Source: Kordia periserrulae (GTDB lineage: Bacteria > Bacteroidota > Bacteroidia > Flavobacteriales > Flavobacteriaceae). Taken from it: 64,000 nucleotides of DNA. The stretch covers positions 62,001 to 126,000 of the forward strand of contig NZ_QBKT01000003.1 of NCBI RefSeq assembly GCF_003054265.1, given 5' to 3'. Position 1 is the stretch's first letter; each line of letters opens with the position of its first letter. This document shows, one piece after another, positions 1-9,677 of this stretch. The position numbers and the translations under genes are program-made. The notes beneath the pieces are model-generated. The model was not told the origin of the DNA and ran no database searches. It saw only the letters and a list, made by a program, of their open reading frames with translations.

Positions 1-1162
1 TTGCCGTTTGATTTTCCAGCGCTTCTTGCAGTTTGTTCAGCCAAGGTTCGAGTCCTTGCTCTTTTTGCTCACCTTGCTTGTATTTAAAATGTGCCGCATA
101 GCCTTTTTCCGCGATTTCGTGCATGCGCTGCGAGCGAATTTGCACTTCTACCCAGCGACCTTTCGGTCCCATAACAGTAATGTGCAAGGCTTCGTATCCT
201 GTCGATTTTGGAGAGGAAATCCAATCACGTAAACGCACAGGATTCGGTCTAAAATGGTCTGTAACTATCGAATAAATTTTCCACGCAATGAACTTTTCAT
301 TGTTTAAATCTTCCGTTTCATAGATAATTCGGATGGCAAATTTATCGTACACTTCATCAAACGTCACACCTTGTTTGACCATTTTTCTACGAATGGAAAA
401 AATAGATTTAAAACGACCTTTGATTTCGTATTTAAAGTCTTCTTTATCGAGCGAATTTTTTATGATAGAAGAGAAGTTGTCAATGTATTCTTGTTGTTCT
501 TCTTTGCTTTCTTCAATTTTATTTTGAATGTCATTAAAAACATCAGGTTCCGTGTACTTTAAGCCTAAATCTTCTAGTTCCGTTTTGATATTGTAAAGAC
601 CAATACGGTGTGCCAAAGGCGCGTAAATGTACAAGGTTTCCGACGCAATTTTCACTTGCTTGTGCGAAGGCATGGAATCCATTGTCTGCATATTGTGCAA
701 ACGATCGGCAATTTTGATGATGATTACACGGACGTCATCATTAATCGTTAGCAGCATTTTACGGAAATTTTCCGCCTGCAGCGAAACGTCTTTATCTTTT
801 TTAAGATGTGAAATTTTGGTAAGTCCGTCCACAATTCGGGCAACCGCCACACCAAATTCTTGTTCAATGTCTTCTAGCGTGTATTCGGTATCTTCTACCA
901 CGTCGTGTAGTAGGGCAGAGGCGATAGAAGTAGCGTCCATTCCAATTTCAGAAGCTACAATTTTCGCCACAGCAATTGGATGAAAAATGTAGGCTTCTCC
1001 ACTTTTTCTGCGTTGATCTTTATGCGCATCTACGGCAATATCAAAAGCCTTCCGAATGATTTTCTTATCGTCATCGGTAAGTTCTTGATAACTGATGCGC
1101 AACAGTTCCTTGTACTGTTTGGCAATAGCCGCATTTTCTTTTTCAATCTCAATTTCTGTCAT
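1..1162 (-). CDS. RelA/SpoT-type (p)ppGpp synthetase/hydrolase, 3' end outside window
   Basis: This open frame runs from an ATG at 1162 to the left edge, giving 387 N-terminal residues of a protein that is usually about 730 long. It makes and degrades the alarmone (p)ppGpp in the stringent response. An HD hydrolase domain is visible at about residues 45-150, with H47, H61 and the pair H86-D87 in ALLHDVVED, followed by KIADRLHNM. The synthetase domain follows at about 240-350 with GRFKSIFSIRRKM and GYEALHITVMGP. Because the HD residues are intact I expect a bifunctional Rel/SpoT enzyme. The TGS and ACT domains would lie beyond position 1. It has its own upstream region and faces no operon partner here. 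Confidence 0.95.
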   Translation of the reverse strand, partial: MTEIEIEKENAAIAKQYKELLRISYQELTDDDKKIIRKAFDIAVDAHKDQRRKSGEAYIFHPIAVAKIVASEIGMDATSIASALLHDVVEDTEYTLEDIEQEFGVAVARIVDGLTKISHLKKDKDVSLQAENFRKMLLTINDDVRVIIIKIADRLHNMQTMDSMPSHKQVKIASETLYIYAPLAHRIGLYNIKTELEDLGLKYTEPDVFNDIQNKIEESKEEQQEYIDNFSSIIKNSLDKEDFKYEIKGRFKSIFSIRRKMVKQGVTFDEVYDKFAIRIIYETEDLNNEKFIAWKIYSIVTDHFRPNPVRLRDWISSPKSTGYEALHITVMGPKGRWVEVQIRSQRMHEIAEKGYAAHFKYKQGEQKEQGLEPWLNKLQEALENQTA

Positions 1163-1307
1163 ATAATTAAAATTACTATAAAGAAATGTAACAAACAAGT
1201 TGTTGTAAGAATTAAAAAATAAAAATTTTAAGTTACTATTTTCCTTCTATTACAAGTAGCTGGTAGTTGATATATTTGGTGTTGAAAACGAGTTTTTGAA
1301 GTTGTTT

Positions 1308-2114
1308 TTATGAAAAATTTCGCTGTCGCTTGGCTTCAAAAATAACGATGGCGGCAGCGACGGATACATTCATGGAATCTATTTTTCCTTGCATCGGAAT
1401 GATGATGTTTTGGGTTGAGTTTTGCAACCATTCATCGCTCAAACCTGTTGCTTCTGTTCCAACGACAACTGCAGTTGCTTTTTGGAAGTTTTGAACGTGA
1501 TACTCTTCCGAAGCCGTTAAAGCCGCACAATAAATAGCAATGTTTTTCTTTTGAAGAAACGAAATGATTTCGGAAGTACTTCCGGTAGCAATTTGCGTCG
1601 TAAACACACAACCCACGCTAGAACGTACAATATTCGGATTGTATAAGTCGGTTTTCGGATTGGCAATGAAAACAGCGTCAATATTTGCCGCATCCGCAGT
1701 TCTGAGCAATGCGCCGATGTTTCCAGGCTTTTCAGGCGCTTCGGCTATTAAAATCAACGGATTTTCATTGTGAAACCTTATATGTTCAAGTGTATGTGTT
1801 TTGGTATGTACAATGGTTAATATACCTTCCGTACTGGTACGATACGCGATTTTTTGATAGACTTCTTTGGAGATTTCGATACAATCGGGCGCGTTTGTTG
1901 CTTTTTTGAGTAATTTTTGTACACTTTCGTGCGTACAAATCTCAGGAAAGAAAAAAATGGTATCAATTGTATACTGTCCTTCAAGTGCGAGTGTTAATTC
2001 GCGAAAGCCTTCCAATATAAATTTCCCTTCTTTTTTACGACTTCGTGATTTTTCTTGCAGTTGCAAAATATATTTTACTGTCGAATTTTGCGTGCTCGTT
2101 ATTTGTTTGTACAT
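1308..2114 (-). CDS. SpoU/TrmH-family RNA 2'-O-ribose methyltransferase
   Basis: This 268-residue protein belongs to the SPOUT methyltransferases that transfer a methyl group from S-adenosylmethionine to a ribose 2'-OH of rRNA or tRNA. The three SPOUT motifs are visible in the C-terminal half: PGNIGALLRTADA, VVGTEATGLS, and IPMQGKIDSMNVSVAAAI. The N-terminal part resembles the substrate-binding domain of the RlmB/TrmH type. The frame stays open to 2201, but those 29 extra residues are not family-like, so I start at the ATG at 2114 (MYKQITSTQNS). The exact RNA target cannot be read from the sequence. Confidence 0.9.
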   Translation of the reverse strand: MYKQITSTQNSTVKYILQLQEKSRSRKKEGKFILEGFRELTLALEGQYTIDTIFFFPEICTHESVQKLLKKATNAPDCIEISKEVYQKIAYRTSTEGILTIVHTKTHTLEHIRFHNENPLILIAEAPEKPGNIGALLRTADAANIDAVFIANPKTDLYNPNIVRSSVGCVFTTQIATGSTSEIISFLQKKNIAIYCAALTASEEYHVQNFQKATAVVVGTEATGLSDEWLQNSTQNIIIPMQGKIDSMNVSVAAAIVIFEAKRQRNFS

Positions 2115-2240
2115 ACTGCAAAGATAGAAAAGAGATTTGTTGTATAACAATTGAAATACTGTTGATTCGTATCTCTTTTTTGAGATTATTCCTTTTAACA
2201 TTGTAATGTCGTATTTTTGTGTAAAAAGTTGAAAACGAGT

Positions 2241-2972
2241 ATGAAAATTAGATTTTTAGTAGTGTTGCTTTCCATTGGTTTCTTTAGTTGTACTTCAGAT
2301 GACGGACTGCCAGATATGCCAAGTGTTATGCCCGATGTATCAAATGAAGAGCCTGTTGAACCCACATCTTATCAAATGTTATCTTTAGGTGATAGTTATA
2401 CGATAGGACAAAGTGTGTGTGAAACCTGTCGTTTTCCAGAGCAATTGAAAGAGGGACTTGCCGAAACTTTTCCGGTAGATATTTTTAGTGTTCAAGTCGT
2501 AGCGCAAACAGGTTGGACCACTACCAATCTTTTGAATGCTATTGAGAGTGAAAATTTATCCAACAACTATGATTTGGTTACGTTATTAATTGGGGTAAAC
2601 AATCAGTTTCAAGGACGTCCATTTTCATTGTATGAAACTGAATTTCCAGCGTTGGTAACAAAAGCAATCACGCTTGCTAACGGAGATGCTGACAATGTTA
2701 TAGTAGTTTCTATTCCCGATTATGCATATACGCCTTTCGGACAAGCGTTTGGGAATCCAGCAGTAACTTCTGCAGAAATAGATCAATACAATGCCTTTGC
2801 GAATGATTATTGCGATGCAAACGGAATTTCCTTTGTAAATATTACGGATATTACACGTCAAGGTTTGGAAAATACAGCTTTGGTAGCGGAAGATAATTTA
2901 CACCTTTCTGAACTAGCGTATTCATTGTTTGTAGAACGTTTGTTGCCTGTAGCGATTGATAAATTGCAATAA
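2241..2972 (+). CDS. SGNH/GDSL-family hydrolase lipoprotein
   Basis: This is a 243-residue exported lipoprotein of the SGNH hydrolase fold (esterase/lipase-like). The signal peptide ends in the lipobox GFFSC. Block I is LSLGDSYTIG with the nucleophile Ser, block III is LIGVNNQ with the oxyanion-hole Asn, and block V is EDNLHLSE with the catalytic His and nearby Asp. An in-frame start exists at 2217, but the ATG at 2241 gives a clean signal peptide and is preferred. The substrate is unknown. A pair of Cys in VCETC follows the active Ser. The gene stands alone between convergent and co-directional neighbours. Confidence 0.85.
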   Translation: MKIRFLVVLLSIGFFSCTSDDGLPDMPSVMPDVSNEEPVEPTSYQMLSLGDSYTIGQSVCETCRFPEQLKEGLAETFPVDIFSVQVVAQTGWTTTNLLNAIESENLSNNYDLVTLLIGVNNQFQGRPFSLYETEFPALVTKAITLANGDADNVIVVSIPDYAYTPFGQAFGNPAVTSAEIDQYNAFANDYCDANGISFVNITDITRQGLENTALVAEDNLHLSELAYSLFVERLLPVAIDKLQ

Positions 2973-3071
2973 GCTACAGTACTTTAGCGCTTACATTTGC
3001 GCAAACTATGTATGTATTTTGTAATGATATTGAAAACAATTCGACCTAAGAAAACATAAAACAATTCATTC

Positions 3072-3884
3072 ATGAAAAAAATTACGTTCGTACTATTGAG
3101 TTTCATCTTGATAGTAGCTTGTAAGAATAGCGAAAAAAAGGAGAAATCTCCCGAAAAGGAAACTACACAAACAGCGACTGAAGTTGTTACAAAAAATTAT
3201 CCAGAGAAATTACAAAAAGTATTTGATGCGCATGGAGGAATTGACAAATGGAACGCCGCACAAACCTTAGTGTATGAAATGGTAAAGCCAGATAATATTG
3301 AAAAACACATTACCGATTTGCATTCGCGCAAAACGCGTTTACAAGGAAAAGGTTTTACAATTGGTTTTGATGGAGAAGATGTTTGGCTGTCGCAAAAAGA
3401 TTCTACCGCTTTTCGAAGCAACGCGCGTTTTTATCATAATTTGTATTTCTATTTTTATGCGATGCCTTTTGTGTTGGGCGATGACGGCATTACGTATTCA
3501 AAAACTGAAAGCTTAGCGTTTGAAAATGTGTTGTTTCCAGGTTTTAAGATTTCGTATGGTGATAATGTAGGCGATTCTCCAGAGGATAATTATTTTATTT
3601 ATTACAATCCAGAAACCTATCAAATGGAATGGTTAGGATACACAGTCACGTATTTTAATGGTAAACCAAGCAATAAGATAAGCTATATTCGTTACGAAGA
3701 TTGGCAAAAAGTAAATGGTTTGGTGCTTCCAAGAGTCTTGACTTGGTACAAAACCAACGAAAACGGAAAGGTTACGGATGCTAGAAATTCTGTAACATTT
3801 ACCAATGTCGCAGTAATGGATAAAAAGATGGACGACCAAATGTACGAACGTCCAGAAGGTGCTGAAATCGTTCCGAAAGGATAA
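3072..3884 (+). CDS. DUF6503-like lipoprotein
   Basis: This 270-residue protein has a lipoprotein signal peptide (LIVAC lipobox, Cys at about residue 17) followed by a charged Lys/Glu-rich linker. The mature part begins with a KVFDAHGGIDKWNAAQTL segment, which resembles a flavobacterial family I recall as DUF6503; the family name is from memory. The body is rich in aromatic residues and beta-strand patterns, and may bind a hydrophobic ligand or act in the envelope, but no catalytic motif is visible. It is 99 bases downstream of the SGNH hydrolase gene and probably separately transcribed. Confidence 0.7.
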   Translation: MKKITFVLLSFILIVACKNSEKKEKSPEKETTQTATEVVTKNYPEKLQKVFDAHGGIDKWNAAQTLVYEMVKPDNIEKHITDLHSRKTRLQGKGFTIGFDGEDVWLSQKDSTAFRSNARFYHNLYFYFYAMPFVLGDDGITYSKTESLAFENVLFPGFKISYGDNVGDSPEDNYFIYYNPETYQMEWLGYTVTYFNGKPSNKISYIRYEDWQKVNGLVLPRVLTWYKTNENGKVTDARNSVTFTNVAVMDKKMDDQMYERPEGAEIVPKG

Positions 3885-3908
3885 AGATATTTTGAAAAAG
3901 AAAAGAAA

Positions 3909-3947
3909 GAAGCTGTTTGTAAAAGTAAAAACTTAACAAACAGCTTC
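3909..3947. terminator. Bidirectional terminator-like hairpin
   Basis: Perfect 12-base arms GAAGCTGTTTGT and ACAAACAGCTTC are separated by 15 bases. The hairpin lies between the convergent genes ending at 3884 and 3973 and can serve both, although the following T-tract is weak on the plus strand. Confidence 0.7.
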
Positions 3948-3972
3948 TGTTAGTATACTTCGTAACTAATGA

Positions 3973-4386
3973 TTACTGTCCGCCTTTCCATGCGCCCATA
4001 AGGTGCAACACATTCGCGTCAAAACCATTAAACATGATGGTGTTTAGATTGTCACGCAATTGAAAACGTTTTTGTGTGATGTTTGGCAATATCGAATATT
4101 CAGTGTTCAAATTGCGAAATGTTGTTGAAATGCTATGTTCGTCCAACATGCCTCTTCGAATACTTTTTTCTACATGTTCACCAATGTTTGATAAGTTTGG
4201 CAAGCGATTGTGCACTTGCGAATATTCATTGGCAATCGTTAAGGATAATTCAGAAAACGTAGGCAATTGATAGTTTTCTATTTCACTATTCGTAGTACTG
4301 TTTTGAGAACTTTCTGTTTCTTGTGCTGAAACGTGTAAGACGCCTAAAAGGAACATTCCTACAACACATTTTTGCAATATATTCAT
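3973..4386 (-). CDS. Small secreted protein of unknown function
   Basis: This 137-residue protein starts with a Sec signal peptide (MNILQKCVVGMFLLGVLHVSAQ). The mature part is polar, rich in Asn, Ser and Glu and predicted mostly helical, and has no Cys. I recognise no family. It ends 23 bases after the facing hairpin and begins 46 bases downstream of the amidohydrolase gene on the same strand, so it may be the last gene of that transcript. Periplasmic or secreted location is inferred from the signal peptide only. Confidence 0.65.
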   Translation of the reverse strand: MNILQKCVVGMFLLGVLHVSAQETESSQNSTTNSEIENYQLPTFSELSLTIANEYSQVHNRLPNLSNIGEHVEKSIRRGMLDEHSISTTFRNLNTEYSILPNITQKRFQLRDNLNTIMFNGFDANVLHLMGAWKGGQ

Positions 4387-4431
4387 ACCATTGTATTTTT
4401 TACGTGAGTAGCATTTTGATACCTAAAGTTA

Positions 4432-5730
4432 CTATTTTCCTTCGTATTTTTTCATATAACGCTTCCACAATTCCGTTTGATGTGTTTCCAAACTCAATTC
4501 ACGTCCGTTGATGAACGCATGTGTTAAAATGTTGCCACGCATGTCTAAGGCATCGCCTTCACTGATGAAAAGTGTCGCATCTTTGCCAACTTCTAAGGTT
4601 CCTAATTGTGCATCAATCCCTAAGATTTTTGCGGTGTTGGAAGTGATTAATTGTAATGCTTTTTCTTTGTCCAATCCATGAGCTGCGGCAGTTCCTGCTA
4701 AAAAAGGCAAATTTCGTGTGTTCATGCGCTCCATTTGTCCGCTATTTTCCAATCCTACCAACACACCAGCATCTGTTAAGATTTTTGCTTTTTTATAGGA
4801 TAAATCATAATCTTCATCATCCATTTCAGGAACATAATGTGTTCTGTGGAGCAGCACTGGAACGTTGTTTTGACGTAAGGTAGAAGCTACTTTATGTGCT
4901 TGATACCCACCAACAATCACAATTTTTACATTGTTCTTCTTTCCAAAATTGATAGCATCCAAAATTCCTTTTTCCGTATCTACATGTACAAACAGTTTTT
5001 GTGTTCCGTTCATAAGTCCATTCATAGCTTCGTAAGGTAAGTTTTTAGGACTTCTGGAACCGTTTAAATAACTTTTTGATTCATTAAAAACATCTTGAAT
5101 TTGCTGTACTTGCTCTGGATAATTTTTATTAGGGCGCAAGCCTCTTTCTTCGCCAAGCCACCAACGACCTATTGTAAAGTTATTTGGCCAATTGATATGA
5201 ATTGCGTCATCAACTTTTACAGCTGCATCTTCCCAATTCCAAGCATCTAGTTGTACGATGGAAGAAGTTCCAGAAACACGTCCACCACGAGGTGTAATTT
5301 GCGCAATTAAAATTCCGTTAGGTCTGCAACTTTCTACTACTTTTGATTCTGCATTATATGCAATTAAACTGCGAATGTGCGGATTAAATGCACCCGTTTC
5401 ATCTTGGTCACGCGTAGCTCTTACCGCATCAATTTCAACCAAACCTAAGGTAGAATTTGGTGAGATAAATCCAGGATACACATGCTTTCCTTTGGCATCA
5501 ATTCTTTTGCCGCTTGTACGCGTAGATGCGGCAGAGCCGATTCGAATTATCTTTCCATTTTCAAAAACAATAGTTGCATTGTCAATCACTTTACCATTTC
5601 CAATGTGTGCCGTAGCTCCGACGATGGAAATTGCTTCCGACTGCTTTGGTGCTGGTGTTTGTTGTGCATAACCGAATGTTCCGAATAACACAGTTACGCA
5701 TAAAACGTATATATAGATATATTTTTTCAT
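4432..5730 (-). CDS. Amidohydrolase-superfamily protein, active site apparently lost
   Basis: This 432-residue exported protein has a signal peptide ending near YAQQ. It shows the composite beta-sandwich/TIM-barrel layout of imidazolonepropionase-like amidohydrolases: the N-terminal sandwich strand KRIDAKGKHVYPGFI and the C-terminal ITSNTAKILGIDAQLGTLEVGKD. The place where the metal-binding HxH normally stands reads PGFISPNSTLG, without His, and the late Asp motif reads LENSGQ. It therefore looks like a non-catalytic member. Its stop is followed by the small secreted gene. Fifteen bases upstream lies the 992-residue amidohydrolase, so the two are probably co-expressed and may form a complex. 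Confidence 0.85.
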   Translation of the reverse strand: MKKYIYIYVLCVTVLFGTFGYAQQTPAPKQSEAISIVGATAHIGNGKVIDNATIVFENGKIIRIGSAASTRTSGKRIDAKGKHVYPGFISPNSTLGLVEIDAVRATRDQDETGAFNPHIRSLIAYNAESKVVESCRPNGILIAQITPRGGRVSGTSSIVQLDAWNWEDAAVKVDDAIHINWPNNFTIGRWWLGEERGLRPNKNYPEQVQQIQDVFNESKSYLNGSRSPKNLPYEAMNGLMNGTQKLFVHVDTEKGILDAINFGKKNNVKIVIVGGYQAHKVASTLRQNNVPVLLHRTHYVPEMDDEDYDLSYKKAKILTDAGVLVGLENSGQMERMNTRNLPFLAGTAAAHGLDKEKALQLITSNTAKILGIDAQLGTLEVGKDATLFISEGDALDMRGNILTHAFINGRELSLETHQTELWKRYMKKYEGK

Positions 5731-5744
5731 TTCAGTTATGGTTT

Positions 5745-8723
5745 TTAAAATTCAACAGTATCACAGTGGTGATGTACTTTCTCTTTTTTCTTAGGCGCTA
5801 GTGTTTTCATGCCTTTGTTTTTCTCTAACAACATCATGTTCATCAATTCAGAACGCTGATTTTGAATGTTTTTACGCAATTGCGCATCGCGTTCTAGGTC
5901 AAAATACACTGTTCCTTCAATCATGGTCGTTTGTGCTTTCGCGTAAATTGACATTGGATGATTTGTCCACAAGACTAAATCAGCCTGTTTTCCAGTCTTG
6001 ATGCTTCCTACTTTATCGTCAATGTGTAATAATTTCGCAGGATTGAGCGTGACAAATTTCCAAGCTTCTTCTTCCGAAACACCACCGTATTTTACAGTTT
6101 TAGCGGCTTCTTGATTCAATCTGCGCGACATTTCACCGTCATCAGAATTGATAGCAACCACAACACCTTGCGAATGCATAATAGCGGCGTTGTAAGGAAT
6201 CGCATCATTTACTTCGTATTTGTACGCCCACCAGTCAGAGAAAGTAGATCCACCAACACCGTGCTTCTCCATTTTGTCCGCTACTTTGTAACCTTCTAAG
6301 ATGTGTGTAAATGTATTGATATTGAAACCGTATTTTTCAGCTACTTTCATCAACATGTTGATTTCACTTTGTACATACGAGTGACAAGAAACGAAACGCT
6401 CTTTATTGATGATTTCTAAAATGGTTTCCATTTCAATATCATAACGATAGTTTCCGCTTTTTTTCTGTGCTTCGTATTCCTTCGCACGTTGGAAATAGTC
6501 GGTAAATACTTGCTCAACTCCCATACGCGTTTGTGGGAAACGTGTCGTTTCTGTATCGCCCCAATTGCTCTGTTTTACATTTTCACCCAAAGCAAATTTG
6601 ATAAATCCAGGCGCGCCTTTAAACAACATTTCATCTGCTGAGCGTCCCCAACGCAAACTTAAAATCGCAGAACGTCCACCGATTGGGTTTGCAGAACCGT
6701 GTAAGAGTTGAATCGTAGTTACACCACCAGCTAAGTTTCTGTAAATGTCTACATCTTCTGGGTTTACCACATCTGCCATATTGACTTCTGCGGTAGAGTT
6801 ATGTCCCGCTTCGTTAATAGCAAATGCTGCAATATGTGAATGTTCGTCAATAATTCCAGCCGTTAAGTGTTTTCCTGTAGCATCAATCACTTTTGCGCCA
6901 CGCGCATTTAGATTTTGACCAATACGTGCAATTTTTCCATCTTTTACTAAAACGTCTGTATTTTTAAGAATACCTTCTTTTTCATTCGTCCAAACGGTTG
7001 CATTTTTGAATAATACGTCTTCTTGTTGTGGTAATGAAGCCATTCCATACGCACCATTTGGATAGGAGATAGGCAGCATTTTTGGAGTTTCCTTTTCGGA
7101 ATCTTTTCCAGATTTTTTACCGCCGTCAGCCTTTTTCGCTTCTTTTTGTGTTGCGTTAAATGTGGTTTCCGAACCATTTGCTAATAATGCTCTTCCTGAG
7201 AAATATGTGACATTTTGTACAGGTGCTGTTAAACGAACAAATTCAGTTTTTGTCGTATCAGGTGTCGTAAAATGTAACTGTAGCCAATCGTCTGAGAATG
7301 AAATTTTTGAACCTAACGTTGTAGAATCTTTCATTACGGTTGCTTTCAGTTTTTCAGGCGTTCCTGCAATGTCTACATCGTATTGCGTTCCTGCAACATT
7401 AAAGGTGTATTTTCCGCGTAAGTCTTTTTGCGATTTGTCTTTAAATACATGTTGGTTTCCTTGTACCCAGTTTTCGTAAATCACTGTTTTCTTATCAAAA
7501 ATATCACCCGAAGTGATGATAAAGTTTGCTTGGCGACCGTTTTGAAGCGTTCCTACTTTATCTTCTTGTTGTAAGATTTTTGCAGGAACTGTGGTTAAAG
7601 CTTCCAAGGCTTTGGTTTTGTCTAAACCATAGGAAATAGCTTTTTGTATGTTGGACATAAATTCGCTTCCCGATTTGCTGTCATGCATTGTAAAACTAAA
7701 CTGAATTCCTTTGTCAGCCAGCATTTTCGGATTGGATGGTGCTTGATTCCAATGCTTCATCGCTTCCAATTCTACCACACTTGCGGCATACGGATTGGAA
7801 ACATCGTACGCTTTAGGAAAGTCGAGCGGAATGATAAACGACGCGTTGGTTGCTTTCATCGCGTTGATGTTTTCGTATTCTGTTCCGTCACCAACCAATA
7901 CATATTGAATGCCGAATTCGTCACCAATAGCGTCTGTTTTGATGCTGTTGTGCTTGTTACCTGAATGAAATATTTGTACTAAGTTTTTGTTTTTTAATAA
8001 AGCTTCTAAAGCTAAATCTGTACGTTTTGCATTTCCTTTTGCGTACCAATCTGCATCGTGATACATTTGACGAAGCAACGCCATGCTTCCCATCAACGAA
8101 GTTGGATAGGCTTGCTTGGATGTGTTGCTTTTTTTGTATGATAAATACTGAGCAGAACGATTGTCTAAAACTCGAATACTGTTGTCTGCTTTTGTGTTGA
8201 GCGCGACTAACAGTCCGTTTCCACGAACAATTCCGTCGTGCATGTGTGTGTTTACCGTACCAAAACCAGCTTTTAGTAAATCCGTAGCTTTTTTATTGTC
8301 AAACGTAAAATCGGCTATAGGATTTACGTCTGGGCGAATATGGTCGTTCCAATAATATCCTTTGCGTTCTGCATCGTATTGAGGTGCAGATCGCCAGCTT
8401 CCAGCATTTCTTTTCGGAGCTTGAATTCCGAAATCTGAAAATGGATCAATAAAGGATGGATAGATACTTTTTCCTGCTAAATCTACAACGGTTGCACTTT
8501 TTGGAATGGAAACATTGCTTCCTGCTTGGAGTACTTTTCCATCTTGGATGAGCAGTGTTCCGTTTTCAATTACTTGCGTAGGTGTAACGTAAATTTTGGC
8601 ATTGGTAAACGCTGTTATGATGTGACTTTCTGTTTTCACGCCATCGTTTTTAGGAAAATAATCCTGTGCGATGACAGAGAAACTACAGAAAAAGAGTAAC
8701 AGCAGCAAATACGAATTTTTCAT
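5745..8723 (-). CDS. Tandem-domain exported amidohydrolase (992 aa)
   Basis: A signal peptide (ending SVIAQ) is followed by two amidohydrolase-like domains, residues about 30-430 and 575-960, joined by a beta-rich segment and a Lys-rich linker. The second domain keeps the metal site: GIIDEHSHIAAF (HxH), SCHSYVQSE, FTHILEGYK and NSDDGEM with the catalytic Asp. The first domain reads PSFIDPFSDFG where HxH is expected and looks degenerate. It probably hydrolyses a cyclic amide or peptide-like substrate in the periplasm, but the substrate is not known. It is the first gene of a likely operon with the smaller homologue 15 bases downstream. Confidence 0.88.
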   Translation of the reverse strand: MKNSYLLLLLFFCSFSVIAQDYFPKNDGVKTESHIITAFTNAKIYVTPTQVIENGTLLIQDGKVLQAGSNVSIPKSATVVDLAGKSIYPSFIDPFSDFGIQAPKRNAGSWRSAPQYDAERKGYYWNDHIRPDVNPIADFTFDNKKATDLLKAGFGTVNTHMHDGIVRGNGLLVALNTKADNSIRVLDNRSAQYLSYKKSNTSKQAYPTSLMGSMALLRQMYHDADWYAKGNAKRTDLALEALLKNKNLVQIFHSGNKHNSIKTDAIGDEFGIQYVLVGDGTEYENINAMKATNASFIIPLDFPKAYDVSNPYAASVVELEAMKHWNQAPSNPKMLADKGIQFSFTMHDSKSGSEFMSNIQKAISYGLDKTKALEALTTVPAKILQQEDKVGTLQNGRQANFIITSGDIFDKKTVIYENWVQGNQHVFKDKSQKDLRGKYTFNVAGTQYDVDIAGTPEKLKATVMKDSTTLGSKISFSDDWLQLHFTTPDTTKTEFVRLTAPVQNVTYFSGRALLANGSETTFNATQKEAKKADGGKKSGKDSEKETPKMLPISYPNGAYGMASLPQQEDVLFKNATVWTNEKEGILKNTDVLVKDGKIARIGQNLNARGAKVIDATGKHLTAGIIDEHSHIAAFAINEAGHNSTAEVNMADVVNPEDVDIYRNLAGGVTTIQLLHGSANPIGGRSAILSLRWGRSADEMLFKGAPGFIKFALGENVKQSNWGDTETTRFPQTRMGVEQVFTDYFQRAKEYEAQKKSGNYRYDIEMETILEIINKERFVSCHSYVQSEINMLMKVAEKYGFNINTFTHILEGYKVADKMEKHGVGGSTFSDWWAYKYEVNDAIPYNAAIMHSQGVVVAINSDDGEMSRRLNQEAAKTVKYGGVSEEEAWKFVTLNPAKLLHIDDKVGSIKTGKQADLVLWTNHPMSIYAKAQTTMIEGTVYFDLERDAQLRKNIQNQRSELMNMMLLEKNKGMKTLAPKKKEKVHHHCDTVEF

Positions 8724-8860
8724 TGCTTTACTTTAAATTTTAGGTTAATTAGTTAAAAGTTAAAGATAAGGCTAGAATGTGCTTTTTGAATCGTATTAAG
8801 GTTTTTTTAACGTTTTACCACTTTAGTTTAACGATTTTGGGTGTTTTGGTTAGAATTTTC

Positions 8861-9643
8861 TTATTGCTGAACCGGAATTGTCGTTTGTTGAATCCACTTT
8901 TGGAGGAGGTTTTTATTGGTTGAAATTTCAGCGAAAACATAAATATCACTTTGAAAACACGGAGAAGTTGCCGCTTTTTCAATGACAACTTTGTCATCGC
9001 AGTAACTGGCATGTAAAAAATACAGTTCGCTATGTTTGATAAGTACATATCCAACATGATTGCTCAATCCTACGAAATAGATGCCATCTTTATAGACTTC
9101 GTTTATGTTCTTTTTGAGTTGTTCTTGTGAAATGTTTCGATAGATTTTTAAATCGTTTTTTGCTTGAAGCGTTAAAGCTTCGTTCAAACCTGCTTGTTGC
9201 GCCATTTTGTAACGATTGAGTCGGAATCCCATGTGTTTTAGCGTTGTAGAAACAAAATAGCCGCAGGCAATTTCTCCATCGTTTGGCGTGTTGGTATGTC
9301 CATTAAAATCCCAAGGAGTTCCGTACCAATGTGGCACAATTTCGTTGAGCAATTTATCATATACATACGCTGCCGCAGAATCGATGGCTTTTTGTTTGTT
9401 TTGTTGCAATTGTGTTGCAAAATAGGAACGATCTGCCGCAATGGTTTGTTTTATGCTAGTATAGCTTCCTTTTGGCGTAAAGTTGATGCCTAACTTAGTA
9501 GAATCAATCGTATTGGAAGGTGGAAGAATTTCAGTTTTTTGTTCAGAATTCCCTGTTACAGCCGTCACTTTTATAGGTTTCGGAGTCGAATCTGCGCAAG
9601 CGAAACAACTCAAAATAAGTGCAAAAAGAATCAATTTATACAT
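8861..9643 (-). CDS. Lipoprotein with NlpC/P60- or papain-like features
   Basis: This 260-residue lipoprotein starts at the ATG at 9643, giving MYKLILFALILSCFAC with a clear lipobox. The region from residue about 125 on contains EIACGYFVSTTLK with a Cys, then GLSNHVGYVLI with a His and FLHASY. This Cys...His order is what one sees in papain-like cell-wall peptidases and amidases. I infer a cysteine-hydrolase fold and have not recognised a named family. The gene starts 34 bases after the stop of the DUF3810 gene, so the two are likely one transcript. Confidence 0.65.
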   Translation of the reverse strand: MYKLILFALILSCFACADSTPKPIKVTAVTGNSEQKTEILPPSNTIDSTKLGINFTPKGSYTSIKQTIAADRSYFATQLQQNKQKAIDSAAAYVYDKLLNEIVPHWYGTPWDFNGHTNTPNDGEIACGYFVSTTLKHMGFRLNRYKMAQQAGLNEALTLQAKNDLKIYRNISQEQLKKNINEVYKDGIYFVGLSNHVGYVLIKHSELYFLHASYCDDKVVIEKAATSPCFQSDIYVFAEISTNKNLLQKWIQQTTIPVQQ

Positions 9644-9677
9644 ATATGCACAACGCAAAAAACACATTTTTAGTACG

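Noticed and set aside
2115-2201. 29-residue extension of the SpoU methyltransferase
   Set aside because: The extra residues cover the promoter region of the divergent SGNH gene and have no family match.
6947-7177. Lys-rich minus-strand frame inside the large amidohydrolase gene
   Set aside because: It lies out of frame inside a clearly coding region, so it is a shadow.
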